A stretch of 64,000 nt of DNA. Source: Fimbriiglobus ruber (GTDB taxonomy: Bacteria; Planctomycetota; Planctomycetia; Gemmatales; Gemmataceae). Below, one piece after another: positions 10,001 to 17,658 of the stretch; the stretch's first letter is position 1, and each line of letters begins with the position of its first letter. The stretch spans positions 159,569 to 223,568 of the forward strand of contig NZ_NIDE01000011.1 in the NCBI RefSeq assembly GCF_002197845.1, given 5' to 3'. Both the position numbers and the translations under genes were made by a program. The notes beneath the pieces were generated by a model, which saw only the letters and a program-made list of their open reading frames with translations, did no database searches and had not been told where the DNA came from.

Positions 10001-10237
10001 CTCATCGGCAGGGTCAAGGAACCGGTTGCGATCAACAAATTGAAGCCGATGCTGGAAGGCGCACGCGTAGACGCGACTTCCAAACTTCCAAACCAAGAAG
10101 TCGGGCAGTTTTACCTCGTCCGGGAGTCCGATGTCACCGCGATCAAGGTCGACCGGAACCTGATCCCGACATCCCAACTTCCCGAAAACCGGGTGCTGGC
10201 AGCCGCCCAGCGCACGGCCAAAGCCGCGGCCACATGA
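7025..10237 (+). CDS. dual P-loop ATPase: N-terminal AAA/STAND-like module plus C-terminal HerA/FtsK-like module
   Basis: A 1070-residue protein with two complete nucleotide-binding sites. Module 1: Walker A GDAGSGKT (79-86) and Walker B LVLLVDQIEE (Asp268), followed by a helical region ending near residue 430. The middle, about 460-620, includes FVSVEVHGPGNTVDKLYVAV and GRRVVVADSNWRAMAAFREF, resembling helper domains of defence ATPases. A Pro-rich linker, about 625-655, follows. Module 2: Walker A GGSGSGKT (684-691), VLLDRKGDLSQY, Walker B FLFDEADQYLP (Asp939/Glu940) and the sensor LATQSPGDLDYK, as in HerA/VirD4/FtsK-type (DUF87) translocases. It probably couples ATP hydrolysis to DNA loading or translocation for the nuclease encoded two genes upstream. 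The stop overlaps the next start (ATGA). Confidence 0.8.
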   Translation: MPSTIAPPPTSTDPRVSAFCTPVGPEVFSAIVHGNQIWTPDPYDAQIVHAEARETFDRLLARASSQEAPAHGKSLLLLGDAGSGKTHLLRAFRATAHANGAGYCGYLQMSTRADSYPRYLLSNLIDSLEQPYRPGLPETGLVRLARGLLDALDIVPEAERQQLYDDLIEPEQAARLVYRFADIAVQYPKFRGIDADLLRAVLFMIPNDGRIRSRVLKWLRCEDMNRFERELIGDLVPRPGAEMPMRTLIGLGQLMYTVHSAALVLLVDQIEEVLDHDKIGTEKGEVLRHMVNAVVDVMDGVPNAVIVLACLKELFKVGKNYLPKPKLDRLERDPDPVNLSHKRTEAEIAAMIKPRLEAVFEAADITWDSRDPIAPYTDKDLKGLILFRPRDILDNLRRHREACFKAGQWVSPTWIDSLTTKEAGQSDKHADGNIDWQQIWNDFRNAQNLPIPRDEPQLAELLKSTIKAVSAEMSSGVFFGAEQDERFVSVEVHGPGNTVDKLYVAVCDKGARGLASQIEDVATKAGEIPAVVVRSTEFPKGPTAASTRALAKLIAPRGKGRRVVVADSNWRAMAAFREFHGKHHKEPGFTDWQRADRPLAELPAVSAILALDKLLATMPTPVSPPPPPLPPAGLPKEVAAAKPVAPPPPPTVMDAVRLGASRGQLPFPVELKPKDLCRHAAFLGGSGSGKTTAALTVIEQFLLAGIPAVLLDRKGDLSQYADPAAWTIAESDPERAARRDQLRAAVDVHLYTPGADAGRPLAIPIVPSDLGQLTAADREQVAQYAAASLGAMMGYKGKNPDAKLVILQKAIEVLARAAGATVTVKAVQKLVADRDDALTNAVDGFEDKHYKRLAEDLLTLAHQHRRLLEGADQLDVDTLLGRGTAAVAGKVRLTVINTQFLGDPVTTDFWVSQFLLAVDRWRAKNPAPDGILQAVFLFDEADQYLPATRQPATKGPMERLLKMARSAGIGIFLATQSPGDLDYKCRDQVLTWLIGRVKEPVAINKLKPMLEGARVDATSKLPNQEVGQFYLVRESDVTAIKVDRNLIPTSQLPENRVLAAAQRTAKAAAT

Positions 10238-10563
10238 CCACACCCGCGAACCTCTTCCGCGACCTGCCCGCGCACCTCCCGGACGAGGTCGTGCAGACGC
10301 TCACGGCCGCCGGCGCGGTGCGTGTCGAGCGGATCATTTCGCTCGGCCACACCTCTCCGCCCGGTTTTTGGTACGATCAGCCGCAGCACGAATGGGTGAC
10401 CCTGCTGACGGGGGCGGCGACGCTCCGGTTCGAGGACGAGGATCAGCCGGTCGACCTGCGGCCCGGCGACTTCCTCACCATCCCCGCCCGCCGCCGACAC
10501 CGGGTCGAATGGACCACCCCGGACGAGCCGACGATCTGGCTGGCCGTACACTTCGGAGACTGA
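10234..10563 (+). CDS. small cupin-domain protein
   Basis: A 109-residue single-domain cupin. The start ATG overlaps the stop of the ATPase gene by 4 nt, which indicates translational coupling. Motif 1 is H-like: HEWVTLLTGAATLRFEDE. Motif 2 is PGDFLTIPARRRHRVEW, with a His pair suited to metal binding. Small cupins of this kind are often sensors or isomerase/mutarotase-like enzymes. Its function here is unknown, and membership in the ATPase operon may be incidental. Confidence 0.8.
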   Translation: MTTPANLFRDLPAHLPDEVVQTLTAAGAVRVERIISLGHTSPPGFWYDQPQHEWVTLLTGAATLRFEDEDQPVDLRPGDFLTIPARRRHRVEWTTPDEPTIWLAVHFGD

Positions 10564-10568
10564 CCGCC

Positions 10569-11414
10569 ATGTGCCTCTTCCTCGCATTGATTCTCGCGCT
10601 CCTCGCCGCCCCACTCCCCGCCACCGAAATGAAGGTCCACCGCGACCTCGCCTACGCCGAGCCGAAGAGCGAGAAACAAGCGGTCGACGTGTACGCCCCC
10701 GTCGGGGGGAAGAATCACCCGGTCGTCGTCTGGATACACGGCGGCGGCTGGCAGTACGGCGACAAGAAGGAAGTGGACGTCAAGCCGCAAGCGTTCGTGG
10801 ATAAAGGGTACGTGTTCGTCTCGGTCAACTACCGACTCTACCCCGACGTGACGGTCGGGCAGATGGCCGGCGACGTGGCCAAGGCGATCCGGTGGGTCCA
10901 CGACCACGCCGGGAACTACGGCGGCGACCCCGACGCCCTCATCGTCACCGGCCACTCCGCCGGGGCACAACTCGCGGCCCTGGTCTGCACGGACGCCCGT
11001 TACCTGAAGGCCGAGAAGCTTTCCCTGTCCAACATCAAGGGCTGCATTCCGGTCGACGGCGACACCTACGACGTGCCGCTCCAGATCAAAACCGTGGAAC
11101 AGCGGCGGGCCGACTCCTACCGCAAGAAGTTCGGCGACGCGGACAGCCAGACGGCGACGGCGCTCTCGCCGATCACCCACGTCGCCAAGGGGAAGCACAT
11201 TCCGCCATTCCTCATCCTTCACGTCGCCGACCACCCCGAAGTGAAGGCCCAGTCGCAGCGCCTCGCCCACGCGCTGCAGGAAGCCGGCGTGCCGGCCAAG
11301 GCGTACCCCGCCGTGGGCAAGGTTCACGTGACGATCAACTCCGACCTGGGCACGCCGGACGACAAGCCGACCCGGGAAATGTTCGAGTTTATCAGCGGCG
11401 TGCTGAAGAAGTAA
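10569..11414 (+). CDS. secreted alpha/beta-hydrolase, carboxylesterase (BD-FAE/acetylesterase-like)
   Basis: A 281-residue protein. Start ATG 10569 gives the signal peptide MCLFLALILALLAAPLPA. The motif WIHGGGWQYG is the oxyanion-hole HGGGW of the esterase/lipase (HSL-like and BD-FAE) group. GHSAGAQLAAL carries the nucleophile Ser130. An acid in the DHPEVK region and the histidine in GKVHVTIN complete the triad. The family removes acyl groups from polysaccharides or small esters outside the cytoplasm. It starts 5 nt after the cupin stop, so it is probably co-transcribed. Confidence 0.85.
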   Translation: MCLFLALILALLAAPLPATEMKVHRDLAYAEPKSEKQAVDVYAPVGGKNHPVVVWIHGGGWQYGDKKEVDVKPQAFVDKGYVFVSVNYRLYPDVTVGQMAGDVAKAIRWVHDHAGNYGGDPDALIVTGHSAGAQLAALVCTDARYLKAEKLSLSNIKGCIPVDGDTYDVPLQIKTVEQRRADSYRKKFGDADSQTATALSPITHVAKGKHIPPFLILHVADHPEVKAQSQRLAHALQEAGVPAKAYPAVGKVHVTINSDLGTPDDKPTREMFEFISGVLKK

Positions 11415-11417
11415 CCA

Positions 11418-11437
11418 GGCCCGGCTCGTATCGGGCC
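11418..11437 (+). terminator. possible weak hairpin after the esterase gene
   Basis: GGCCCG pairs with CGGGCC across an 8-nt loop directly after the stop codon. There is no T-tract, so termination is uncertain. Confidence 0.3.
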
Positions 11438-11472
11438 GCTTCAAAGGGCTTTTACCCTGCCTCGGATGGCCG

Positions 11473-12573
11473 ATGTTCCACTCCCTCCCAGCGCTGATCG
11501 CCGGCGTGATCATCCTCCTCGTTCCGCTCCCAACCCGAGCCGGTGAGATGCCGTGGATCGTGGTGTCGAAAGACAGGAAGGGGTTCACCCGGGAGCCGTC
11601 GGGGAAGGCGTTCGTGGCGTGGGGATTCAACTACGACCGCGACCACACAGGCAGGTTGATCGAGGACTATTGGGAAGCCGAGTGGCCGAAGGTGGAGCGG
11701 GACTTCCGAACGATGCGGACGCTGGGGGCGAACGTTGTCCGCGTCCACCTGCAAGTCGGCAAGTTCATGACCAGCCTGGACGCCCCGAACGAAAAATCCC
11801 TAGCCCGGCTGTCGAAACTCCTCGCCTTGGCGGAAGCGGAGGGTCTGTACCTCGACCTCACGGGACTCGGCTGTTACCACAAGCAGGACGTGCCGGCGTG
11901 GTACGACCAGTTGGACGAGCGGGGCCGGTGGGACGTGCAGGCCCGGTTCTGGCGGGCGGTGGCGGGCCGGTGCAAGGACAGCCCGGCGGTGTTTTGCTAC
12001 GACCTGATGAACGAACCCGTCGTCCCCGGCGGTAAACGAAAAGACGGCGACTGGTTGGGGCCGGCGTTCGGCGGCAAGCACTACGTCCAGGTCATCACCC
12101 TCGACCAGAAAGACCGTCCCCGCCCGGATATCGCCCGCGCGTGGGTCCGCCACCTGACCGCCGCCATCCGCGAACAAGACAAACGGCACCTGGTCACGGT
12201 CGGCCTGGTGGATTGGAGCCTCGACCGACCCGGCCTGACGTCGGGCTTCGTGCCGGCGAAACTGATCGACGACCTCGATTTCGTCTGCGTCCACCTGTAC
12301 CCGGAAAAGGGGAAAGTGGGCGAGGCGTTGAAGACACTCGAAGGGTTCTCCCTCGGCAAGCCCGTGGTGATCGAAGAGACGTTCCCGCTCAAGTGTTCGA
12401 TGACCGAGTTCGCCGAATTTGTCGAAGGTTCAAAAAAGTTCGCCAGCGGCTGGATCGGCTTCTATTGGGGAAAACCGCCCGAGGAACTTCGGCGGTCCAA
12501 AGATTTCGGCGATGCGCTGGTGTTCGCGTGGCTGGAGTTTTTCCAAAAGCAGTCCGGAGCGATCAAGAATTAA
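11473..12573 (+). CDS. secreted GH5-like glycoside hydrolase (clan GH-A)
   Basis: A 366-residue protein with signal peptide MFHSLPALIAGVIILLVPLP. The body is a (beta/alpha)8 glycosidase pattern: GFNYDRD near strand 1, NVVRVHLQ, CYDLMNEP with the acid/base Glu181, VCVHLYPEKG, and KPVVIEETFPL with the likely nucleophile Glu301 or Glu302. These are the hallmarks of clan GH-A, family 5 or a relative. The substrate is probably a beta-glucan or mannan but cannot be read from the sequence. The preceding esterase, 58 nt upstream, would fit joint breakdown of an acylated polysaccharide. Confidence 0.8.
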   Translation: MFHSLPALIAGVIILLVPLPTRAGEMPWIVVSKDRKGFTREPSGKAFVAWGFNYDRDHTGRLIEDYWEAEWPKVERDFRTMRTLGANVVRVHLQVGKFMTSLDAPNEKSLARLSKLLALAEAEGLYLDLTGLGCYHKQDVPAWYDQLDERGRWDVQARFWRAVAGRCKDSPAVFCYDLMNEPVVPGGKRKDGDWLGPAFGGKHYVQVITLDQKDRPRPDIARAWVRHLTAAIREQDKRHLVTVGLVDWSLDRPGLTSGFVPAKLIDDLDFVCVHLYPEKGKVGEALKTLEGFSLGKPVVIEETFPLKCSMTEFAEFVEGSKKFASGWIGFYWGKPPEELRRSKDFGDALVFAWLEFFQKQSGAIKN

Positions 12574-12882
12574 TCACCCCCATTCTCCTCCGGCAAAGAC
12601 AACCTTGGCCTTCAATAGCCCGACCGAGCATGCGATTCACTTTTTTCGAATTGTCACGAGGGCTTTCGTACCGGACCCGAGTCTAATTTGTCGACAAGCC
12701 GAGCACCTGTAATCGTTTACGACAGATCGCCTCTTGATTTTGAGTCATGTCAGGGTTTTCCACATTTTTCGTGACAGGCCCCAGCGTTATCTGAGTAGGA
12801 CGCCAAAATCCTACCCGTCGTACCTTCAGTGGCCGTGGGGCCACGGGCGTTACGATCACACATAATTGCTGAGGAGAAACCG
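12574..12882. other. intergenic region, nothing definite
   Basis: 309 bases between the glycosidase and the PAS-domain gene. Locally A+T-richer around 12710-12790. Only the ribosome-binding site GAGGAG (12871-12876) of the next gene is evident. Confidence 0.4.
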
Positions 12883-13800
12883 GTGGATTCGCCCGAAGCC
12901 TCGACGCTTCCCGCACTATTGGAATACCTCCCCGAAGCCGTGATCGCGTTCGACACCCGCGATCAGATCGTGGCGTGGAACCGGGCGGCGGAAGCCTTGT
13001 ACCGCATCCCGGCTACCGACGCGCTCGGGCAGTCGGTCCTGTTGTTCGTACCGCACAAGGGGTTGAGACAATTCACCCGGGCGTCCGAGGCGGTCCGGCG
13101 GTCCGGCTCCTGGTCCGGCGAACTCCTGGCTACTACTGCCGCGGGCGATTCGACGTTTACCGTCGAGGCCCGGTGGGCCGTGGCGGGGCCAGCCGGCATC
13201 GTGGTCGCGGTCCACACGGACGCGACCGAGCAGCGCCGGCTCGCCGACCTTGCCCGGCGGGCCGACCGGTGGGCGGCCGTCCGCCGGGTCTGCGCGGCGA
13301 CGATCGACAGCCTGGTCGCCGCGCCCGCGGACGAGGCGGTGGCGGGCGTGCGGGAGAACCTGCACAGGTTCGTCACCGGGGCGGACCCGGAGACGCGGGC
13401 CGGCATCTACCGCGGGACCGGCGACTGGGTGCTCGTCGGGACGGACGAGCCGGTCGTCCGGGAACTCATCCGGGCGGTCCTCGACGCCGCGGGGTACAAC
13501 GTGATCGCGGTCGCCGACCGGTTCGCCGCGGCCCGCGCCATCGCCGACCACCGGGACCAGTTCCGGGCGGCCGTCCTCGGGTTCGGGGACGACACCGTCG
13601 CCGCCGCCCGCGAGATCCACCGCATTCTCCCGCTCCTGCCGGTGGTTGCCCCCGGGGTCGACCCGGTGGAGCTGGATTCGCACCTCGGCCCGCTGGCGAC
13701 GGCCCTGGCGTGCCCGTTCGACCCCCTGGAGCTGATCCGGGCGGTCGCCGAGGCCGTGGCGGTGGCCCGGTTGGTGGAAGCCGAGTGGGAAGCCGTCTGA
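12883..13800 (+). CDS. PAS-domain protein with degenerate receiver-like C-terminus
   Basis: A 305-residue protein. I choose GTG 12883 because GAGGAG lies 6 nt upstream, and the PAS fold starts right after (LLEYLPEAVIAFDTRDQIVAWNRAAEALY). Residues about 15-125 form one PAS domain. Residues about 185-290 read like a response-regulator receiver: WVLVGTDEPVVRELIRAVLDAAGY. The usual phosphoacceptor strand is AAVLGFGDD, with no aspartate in the expected place, so it should not be phosphorylated conventionally. No kinase or output domain is visible. It may be a sensory adaptor. Confidence 0.7.
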   Translation: MDSPEASTLPALLEYLPEAVIAFDTRDQIVAWNRAAEALYRIPATDALGQSVLLFVPHKGLRQFTRASEAVRRSGSWSGELLATTAAGDSTFTVEARWAVAGPAGIVVAVHTDATEQRRLADLARRADRWAAVRRVCAATIDSLVAAPADEAVAGVRENLHRFVTGADPETRAGIYRGTGDWVLVGTDEPVVRELIRAVLDAAGYNVIAVADRFAAARAIADHRDQFRAAVLGFGDDTVAAAREIHRILPLLPVVAPGVDPVELDSHLGPLATALACPFDPLELIRAVAEAVAVARLVEAEWEAV

Positions 13801-13914
13801 CGGCGCTCGCGGGGCCGCACCGCTGGTTCCCGGCGCGGGCGGCGCCTAAAGTATTCGGGAGGCCCGCGCGCCCGGCGCGGGCTCCCGATACACCCACGCG
13901 AGGAGAACGAACGA

Positions 13915-14502
13915 ATGGCGGTCCACGTTCAAAAGGAAGCGCCGGATTTCACGGCCACTGCCGTGGTGAACGAAGAATTCAAGACGATCAAGCTCTCCGA
14001 CTACCGCGGGAAGTACGTCGTCTTCTTTTTCTACCCGCTCGACTTCACGTTCGTCTGCCCGACCGAGATCATCGCTTTCAGCGACCGCGTTGAAGAATTC
14101 CACAAGCGCGGTGCGGAAGTGATCGGGGTCTCGGTCGACAGCGAGTTCAGCCACCTCGCGTGGATCAAGACCCCGCGGGCCGACGGCGGGCTCGGCAAGC
14201 TGAAGTACCCGCTCGTCGCCGACCTGACCAAGAAGATCAGCACCGATTACGGCGTCCTGCTCGAAGGCGGCGTCGCCCTCCGCGGGCTGTTCCTGATCGA
14301 CACCAAGGGCGTCGTCCGGCACGTCACGATCAACGACCTGCCGCTCGGCCGGAGCGTTGACGAGGCGATCCGCGTGCTCGACGCGCTGCAGCACTTCGAG
14401 AAGCACGGCGAGGTCTGCCCGGCCGACTGGAAGCCGGGCGCGCTGACCATCAAGCCGGGCGTCAAGGAGTCGAAGGAATACTTCCAGAAGGCCGGGAAGT
14501 AG
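13915..14502 (+). CDS. ahpC: typical 2-Cys peroxiredoxin (AhpC/Prx1 type)
   Basis: A 195-residue protein, full length for the family. The peroxidatic cysteine is Cys48 in [10 protein letters not shown] and the resolving cysteine is Cys168 in HGEVCPADW. The enzyme reduces hydrogen peroxide, organic peroxides and peroxynitrite, with electrons from thioredoxin or AhpF. AGGAG sits 9 nt before the ATG. No AhpF or OxyR gene is adjacent, so a thioredoxin system probably supplies electrons. A strong hairpin terminator follows. Confidence 0.95.
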   Translation: MAVHVQKEAPDFTATAVVNEEFKTIKLSDYRGKYVVFFFYPLDFTFVCPTEIIAFSDRVEEFHKRGAEVIGVSVDSEFSHLAWIKTPRADGGLGKLKYPLVADLTKKISTDYGVLLEGGVALRGLFLIDTKGVVRHVTINDLPLGRSVDEAIRVLDALQHFEKHGEVCPADWKPGALTIKPGVKESKEYFQKAGK

Positions 14503-14512
14503 TTACCGAGAA

Positions 14513-14556
14513 GCGGCCGTGTGCCTGTTCTTTCGCGAGAACAGGCACACGGCCGC
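14513..14556 (+). terminator. strong hairpin terminator after ahpC
   Basis: A perfect 19-bp stem (GCGGCCGTGTGCCTGTTCT and its complement) closes a 6-nt TTCGCG loop, starting 10 nt after the stop codon. There is no long T-tract, as is usual for G+C-rich hosts. Confidence 0.8.
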
Positions 14557-14915
14557 CGATGGATAAGGCTCGAAACCCTCGCACCGCGGACAGGGCAAGA
14601 CCGACCCACGGTTCCCGCTCCTCTTCAATGCTCTGCCTGAAATCTTTACCCATAGTCGTGGATGTCGGAATTCCATCAGAAAAATGGTTGCAGATGTTAC
14701 AACCAGACCGTACCATGCTGGAGCGTGTAAAGGAATGGTCACGCCGACGGTCAGAGGAAGGATTCGCCCGACCGCCCTCTCCCCGCTCGTGCCAGTCATT
14801 TCCTTGTCACCACCGGACGTAAGACACGTCCTTCAGCCCTAGTTGGTAATCGTTTTTCACGGGGCCGTCACCCCGGGGGTCGTTCGTACCGTTTTTGCCG
14901 CAGAGGATCGCAGCA
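14557..14915. other. intergenic region upstream of the BON gene
   Basis: About 360 bases with no credible gene. Short open frames here have no ribosome-binding sites and no recognisable products. The promoter of the BON gene should lie in the right-hand part. Confidence 0.4.
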
Positions 14916-15134
14916 ATGAACGTATCTGCCGTACTCGATATGCCAACCCCCGAAGCCACGCTCTCCGCCAGCGCGATGCCGGAACTCCGGCGGCTGATCG
15001 TGGAAGCGACCGACCACGAGGTGATCCTCAGCGGCCGCGTGTCCTCGTATTACCACAAGCAAATGGCCCAAGAAGCCGTGCGACATGTAGCCGGGCGGCG
15101 GAGAATTGTCAACCGCGTCGCCGTCCACCGCTAA
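14916..15134 (+). CDS. small BON-domain protein
   Basis: A 72-residue protein starting MNVSAVLDMP at ATG 14916, preceded by AGAGGA. Residues about 22-70 (LRRLIVEATDHEVILSGRVS, AQEAVRHVAGRRRIVNRV) match the BON (bacterial OsmY and nodulation) fold, which binds phospholipids or ligands and is often stress-linked. There is no signal peptide, so it seems cytoplasmic. It converges with the sigma54 activator gene. A second, secreted BON protein lies on the other side of that regulator. Confidence 0.8.
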   Translation: MNVSAVLDMPTPEATLSASAMPELRRLIVEATDHEVILSGRVSSYYHKQMAQEAVRHVAGRRRIVNRVAVHR

Positions 15135-15143
15135 TATGTGACG

Positions 15144-15173
15144 CCGTCCCCTGTTGCGGTCAACGGGGGACGG
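15144..15173. terminator. bidirectional hairpin terminator
   Basis: CCGTCCCCTGTTG pairs with CAACGGGGGACGG (13 bp, one T-G wobble) around a CGGT tetraloop. It sits exactly between the convergent BON gene and the regulator gene. Confidence 0.75.
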
Positions 15174-15174
15174 A

Positions 15175-16611
15175 CTACGATTCGTCGGTCCCGTCTCCGG
15201 CCGCGTCCGCCAGGCCGTATTTCCGCATGAGTTTCCGCAGCGTTGCCCGCGCGAGCCCGAGCCAGCGGGTAGCGGCGAGACGATTCCCGTCCAGTTGCCG
15301 CAACACTTCCGCCAGCAGCACCGGCTCCACGTCGTTAAGCAACCCCTGATACAAGTCGGCCGGCTCCGCCCCTCCGGTTTTGTCGACGCGGTCCCGAACC
15401 CACTCGCGCACGACCGCGGCGAGCCGGTCCCCCACCGCCGCACCGCCCGGGATTGACATGGGGGCCGGAAAGTGTTCCGGGCGGAGCGGGCCACCCCGCG
15501 CGACGATCGCCGCGTGTTCGAGTGCGTTTCGGAGTTCGCGCACGTTGCCCGGCCACGACCGGGCCTTGAGGAACGCGAGTGTGTCCGCGGGCAGTTCCGC
15601 GGAGCCGGGGGCGAACTTGCGCAGGAAGTGTTCGGCAAGGGGGCCGATGTCGTCCGCGCGGTCGCCCAGGGCCGGGACCGGGATCGGGTAGACGTTCAGG
15701 CGGAAAAACAGGTCGTGCCGGAACGTGCCCGCGGCGACCGCGGCCGACAGGTCGGCGTGGGTGGCGGACACGACGCGGACGTTCACCCGGTGAGCCTCGG
15801 TGCCGCCGACCGGCAGCACCTCCTGCCGTTCGAGCACGCGGAGGAGTTTCGCCTGGACCGGGAGCGGGATGTCTGCCAGTTCGTCGAGGAACACGGTCCC
15901 GCCGTCGGCGAGGGTGAGCAGCCCGGGCCGCGCGCGGTCCGCCCCCGTGAACGCCCCCTTGGCGTGCCCGAACAATTCGCTCTCGACGAGGTTCGGGTTA
16001 AGTGCGGCCACGTGGACGGGGAGGAACGGCTTGCCCCGCCGCGGGCTGTTCGCGTGGATCGCGCGGGCGACGAGTTCTTTCCCGGACCCGCTCCCGCCGG
16101 TGACGAGGACGCACGCGTCCGACGGGGCGACGAGCGCGATCCGCTTGAAAACGGCCTGGATCGCCGCGCTGCGGCCGACGATCGCGTCCGGGTCATCGGG
16201 CTGAACGGCGAGGGCCGGTGTGTTGGGGCCGCCCCCGTTCGCCCCGACCGAGCGGCCCACCGCCCGCTTCACGGCTTCGAGCGCCTGGTCCAGGTCGAAC
16301 GGCTTCGAGAGGTAATCGAACGCTCCACCCTCGACCGCCTTGACGGCCGTGGACAGGTTCCCGTGAGCCGTGATGACGACGACGGCCGCGGCCGGGGCGA
16401 GGTGTCGGAGTTTCCCGAGTGCGGTAAGCCCGTCCATCCCCGGTAGCCGGATGTCGAGAAAGACGGCGTCCGGCGGGTGCTGTCCGGCCAGATCGAGCCC
16501 GGCCTCCGCGGTAGCGGAAACGGCCACCCGATACCCCTGCCGCTCGCACGCTTTCCGAAGTGCCCAGGCGACCGATTCTTCGTCGTCGATAATGAGGACC
16601 GAGGAGGGCAT
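15175..16611 (-). CDS. NtrC-family sigma54-dependent response regulator
   Basis: A 478-residue protein with the full three-domain layout. The receiver domain (1-118) has the phosphoacceptor Asp53 in FLDIRLPGMDG and Lys103 in SKPF. The AAA+ central domain (about 143-380) has Walker A GGSGSGKE (172-179), the sigma54-contact loop GAFTGA (219-224), Walker B GTVFLDEL and the R-finger region FRHDLFFRLNVYPI. The C-terminal Fis-type helix-turn-helix is about 435-470 (LDGNRLAATRWLGLARATLRK). It activates sigma54 promoters after phosphorylation by a kinase. No histidine kinase gene is adjacent. The flanking BON genes are plausible targets. Confidence 0.93.
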   Translation of the reverse strand: MPSSVLIIDDEESVAWALRKACERQGYRVAVSATAEAGLDLAGQHPPDAVFLDIRLPGMDGLTALGKLRHLAPAAAVVVITAHGNLSTAVKAVEGGAFDYLSKPFDLDQALEAVKRAVGRSVGANGGGPNTPALAVQPDDPDAIVGRSAAIQAVFKRIALVAPSDACVLVTGGSGSGKELVARAIHANSPRRGKPFLPVHVAALNPNLVESELFGHAKGAFTGADRARPGLLTLADGGTVFLDELADIPLPVQAKLLRVLERQEVLPVGGTEAHRVNVRVVSATHADLSAAVAAGTFRHDLFFRLNVYPIPVPALGDRADDIGPLAEHFLRKFAPGSAELPADTLAFLKARSWPGNVRELRNALEHAAIVARGGPLRPEHFPAPMSIPGGAAVGDRLAAVVREWVRDRVDKTGGAEPADLYQGLLNDVEPVLLAEVLRQLDGNRLAATRWLGLARATLRKLMRKYGLADAAGDGTDES

Positions 16612-16827
16612 GAAGCGATCACATCGGGCTTGCGGGGCCGGGGATTCCGGTCAGCCCATTATAGAAGAAGGTCGCCGGCCCGTGGCGCACCGAATTTTCA
16701 AACTCGCGGACGGAATACCGCTGGTACGCGGGCGAATTCCGTGGAGGGGAAGAAACAAACGACAAACTGGTTGCCGCGTCCCCGGTGACACCGGGGACGC
16801 GGCCGCGTGCCTGGGTAAATTAGCGTT

Positions 16828-17658
16828 TTATGGCTGGGTCACGGCGGGAAACTGGAGTTCGTTCCGAACTTCGCGGACGCCGGGCGTCAGCCGGACCATG
16901 CCCTCGATCAGTCGCGCCTCGTCTTCGTCTTTGACCGCCCCGCGGAGGACGATCACCGGACCGTCGGTGGCCACCTGGATGCCCCGCGCGCTGGGGGTCA
17001 TCGACGACCGATCGAGAACCTCCCGCACGTCCGTCTGCATGCGCGGGCCGGTCAGTTGCGGGGTGGCGAACCGGATCGACGCCGTGTACGAAATTTGCCG
17101 CGGCAGTTGGATGACCTGCGCCCCGGAACTACTGCTGGTGTTGAAGACGCTGTTGCTGCTCGTCGAACTGCCGAACGTTGACGAGCTGCCTCCCACCCCG
17201 CCGGTCCCGCCGCCGATGCGGGAGACGCTCGAACCCGAGGTGCCCGTCGTCGTGGACCGCCCCAAGGTGGTGCCGGTGCCGGACGGGAACCCGCCGGCAC
17301 TGCCCGACGTGCTGTTGCCGTACAGGGCAGCCCCGAAACCCCCGGGCCCGTCGGTCGGCAACGCCCCGGCGCGGCCTTGATAGTACGGGTTGGCGTAATA
17401 CGCATTGAGGATGTTCGATGTACTCACACCGGTCGTCGTGGACGCCCCGGTCGTCGGGCTCGACGACGTGATCGTCGGGATCGCGCTCAAGGAACTGTTG
17501 CCGATCGACCCGGTTCCGAGACTGCTACTGCCGCCGAGTCCGCTCGTGGTCCCCCCCGAGGTCCCAGACGTCCCCGTAGTCCCCGTCTGGGCGGACGCGG
17601 TCGTCCCGACCGCCACCCCGATCACCGCCGCGCAACCGAACCGGAGGAGCAGACGCAT
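16828..17658 (-). CDS. secreted Ser/Thr/Gly-rich protein with C-terminal BON domain
   Basis: A 276-residue protein. The start is set at MRLLLRFGCAAVIGVAVGTTASA, a clear signal peptide. Residues about 25-185 are low-complexity (TGTTGTSGTSG, SSSTFGSSTSSNS). Residues about 200-272 form a BON domain: ASIRFATPQLTG, TDVREVLDRSS, IQVATDGPVIVLRGAVKDED and GVREVRNELQ. It is probably exported and bound to the envelope. It lies 216 nt upstream of the sigma54 activator's start, on the same strand. Confidence 0.8.
   Translation of the reverse strand: MRLLLRFGCAAVIGVAVGTTASAQTGTTGTSGTSGGTTSGLGGSSSLGTGSIGNSSLSAIPTITSSSPTTGASTTTGVSTSNILNAYYANPYYQGRAGALPTDGPGGFGAALYGNSTSGSAGGFPSGTGTTLGRSTTTGTSGSSVSRIGGGTGGVGGSSSTFGSSTSSNSVFNTSSSSGAQVIQLPRQISYTASIRFATPQLTGPRMQTDVREVLDRSSMTPSARGIQVATDGPVIVLRGAVKDEDEARLIEGMVRLTPGVREVRNELQFPAVTQP

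Noticed and set aside
14885..14899. Possible sigma54 promoter TCGTACC-N4-TTGC before the BON gene
   Set aside because: The spacing fits, but the invariant GG of the -24 element is CG, and the start of transcription would fall only a few bases before the ATG.
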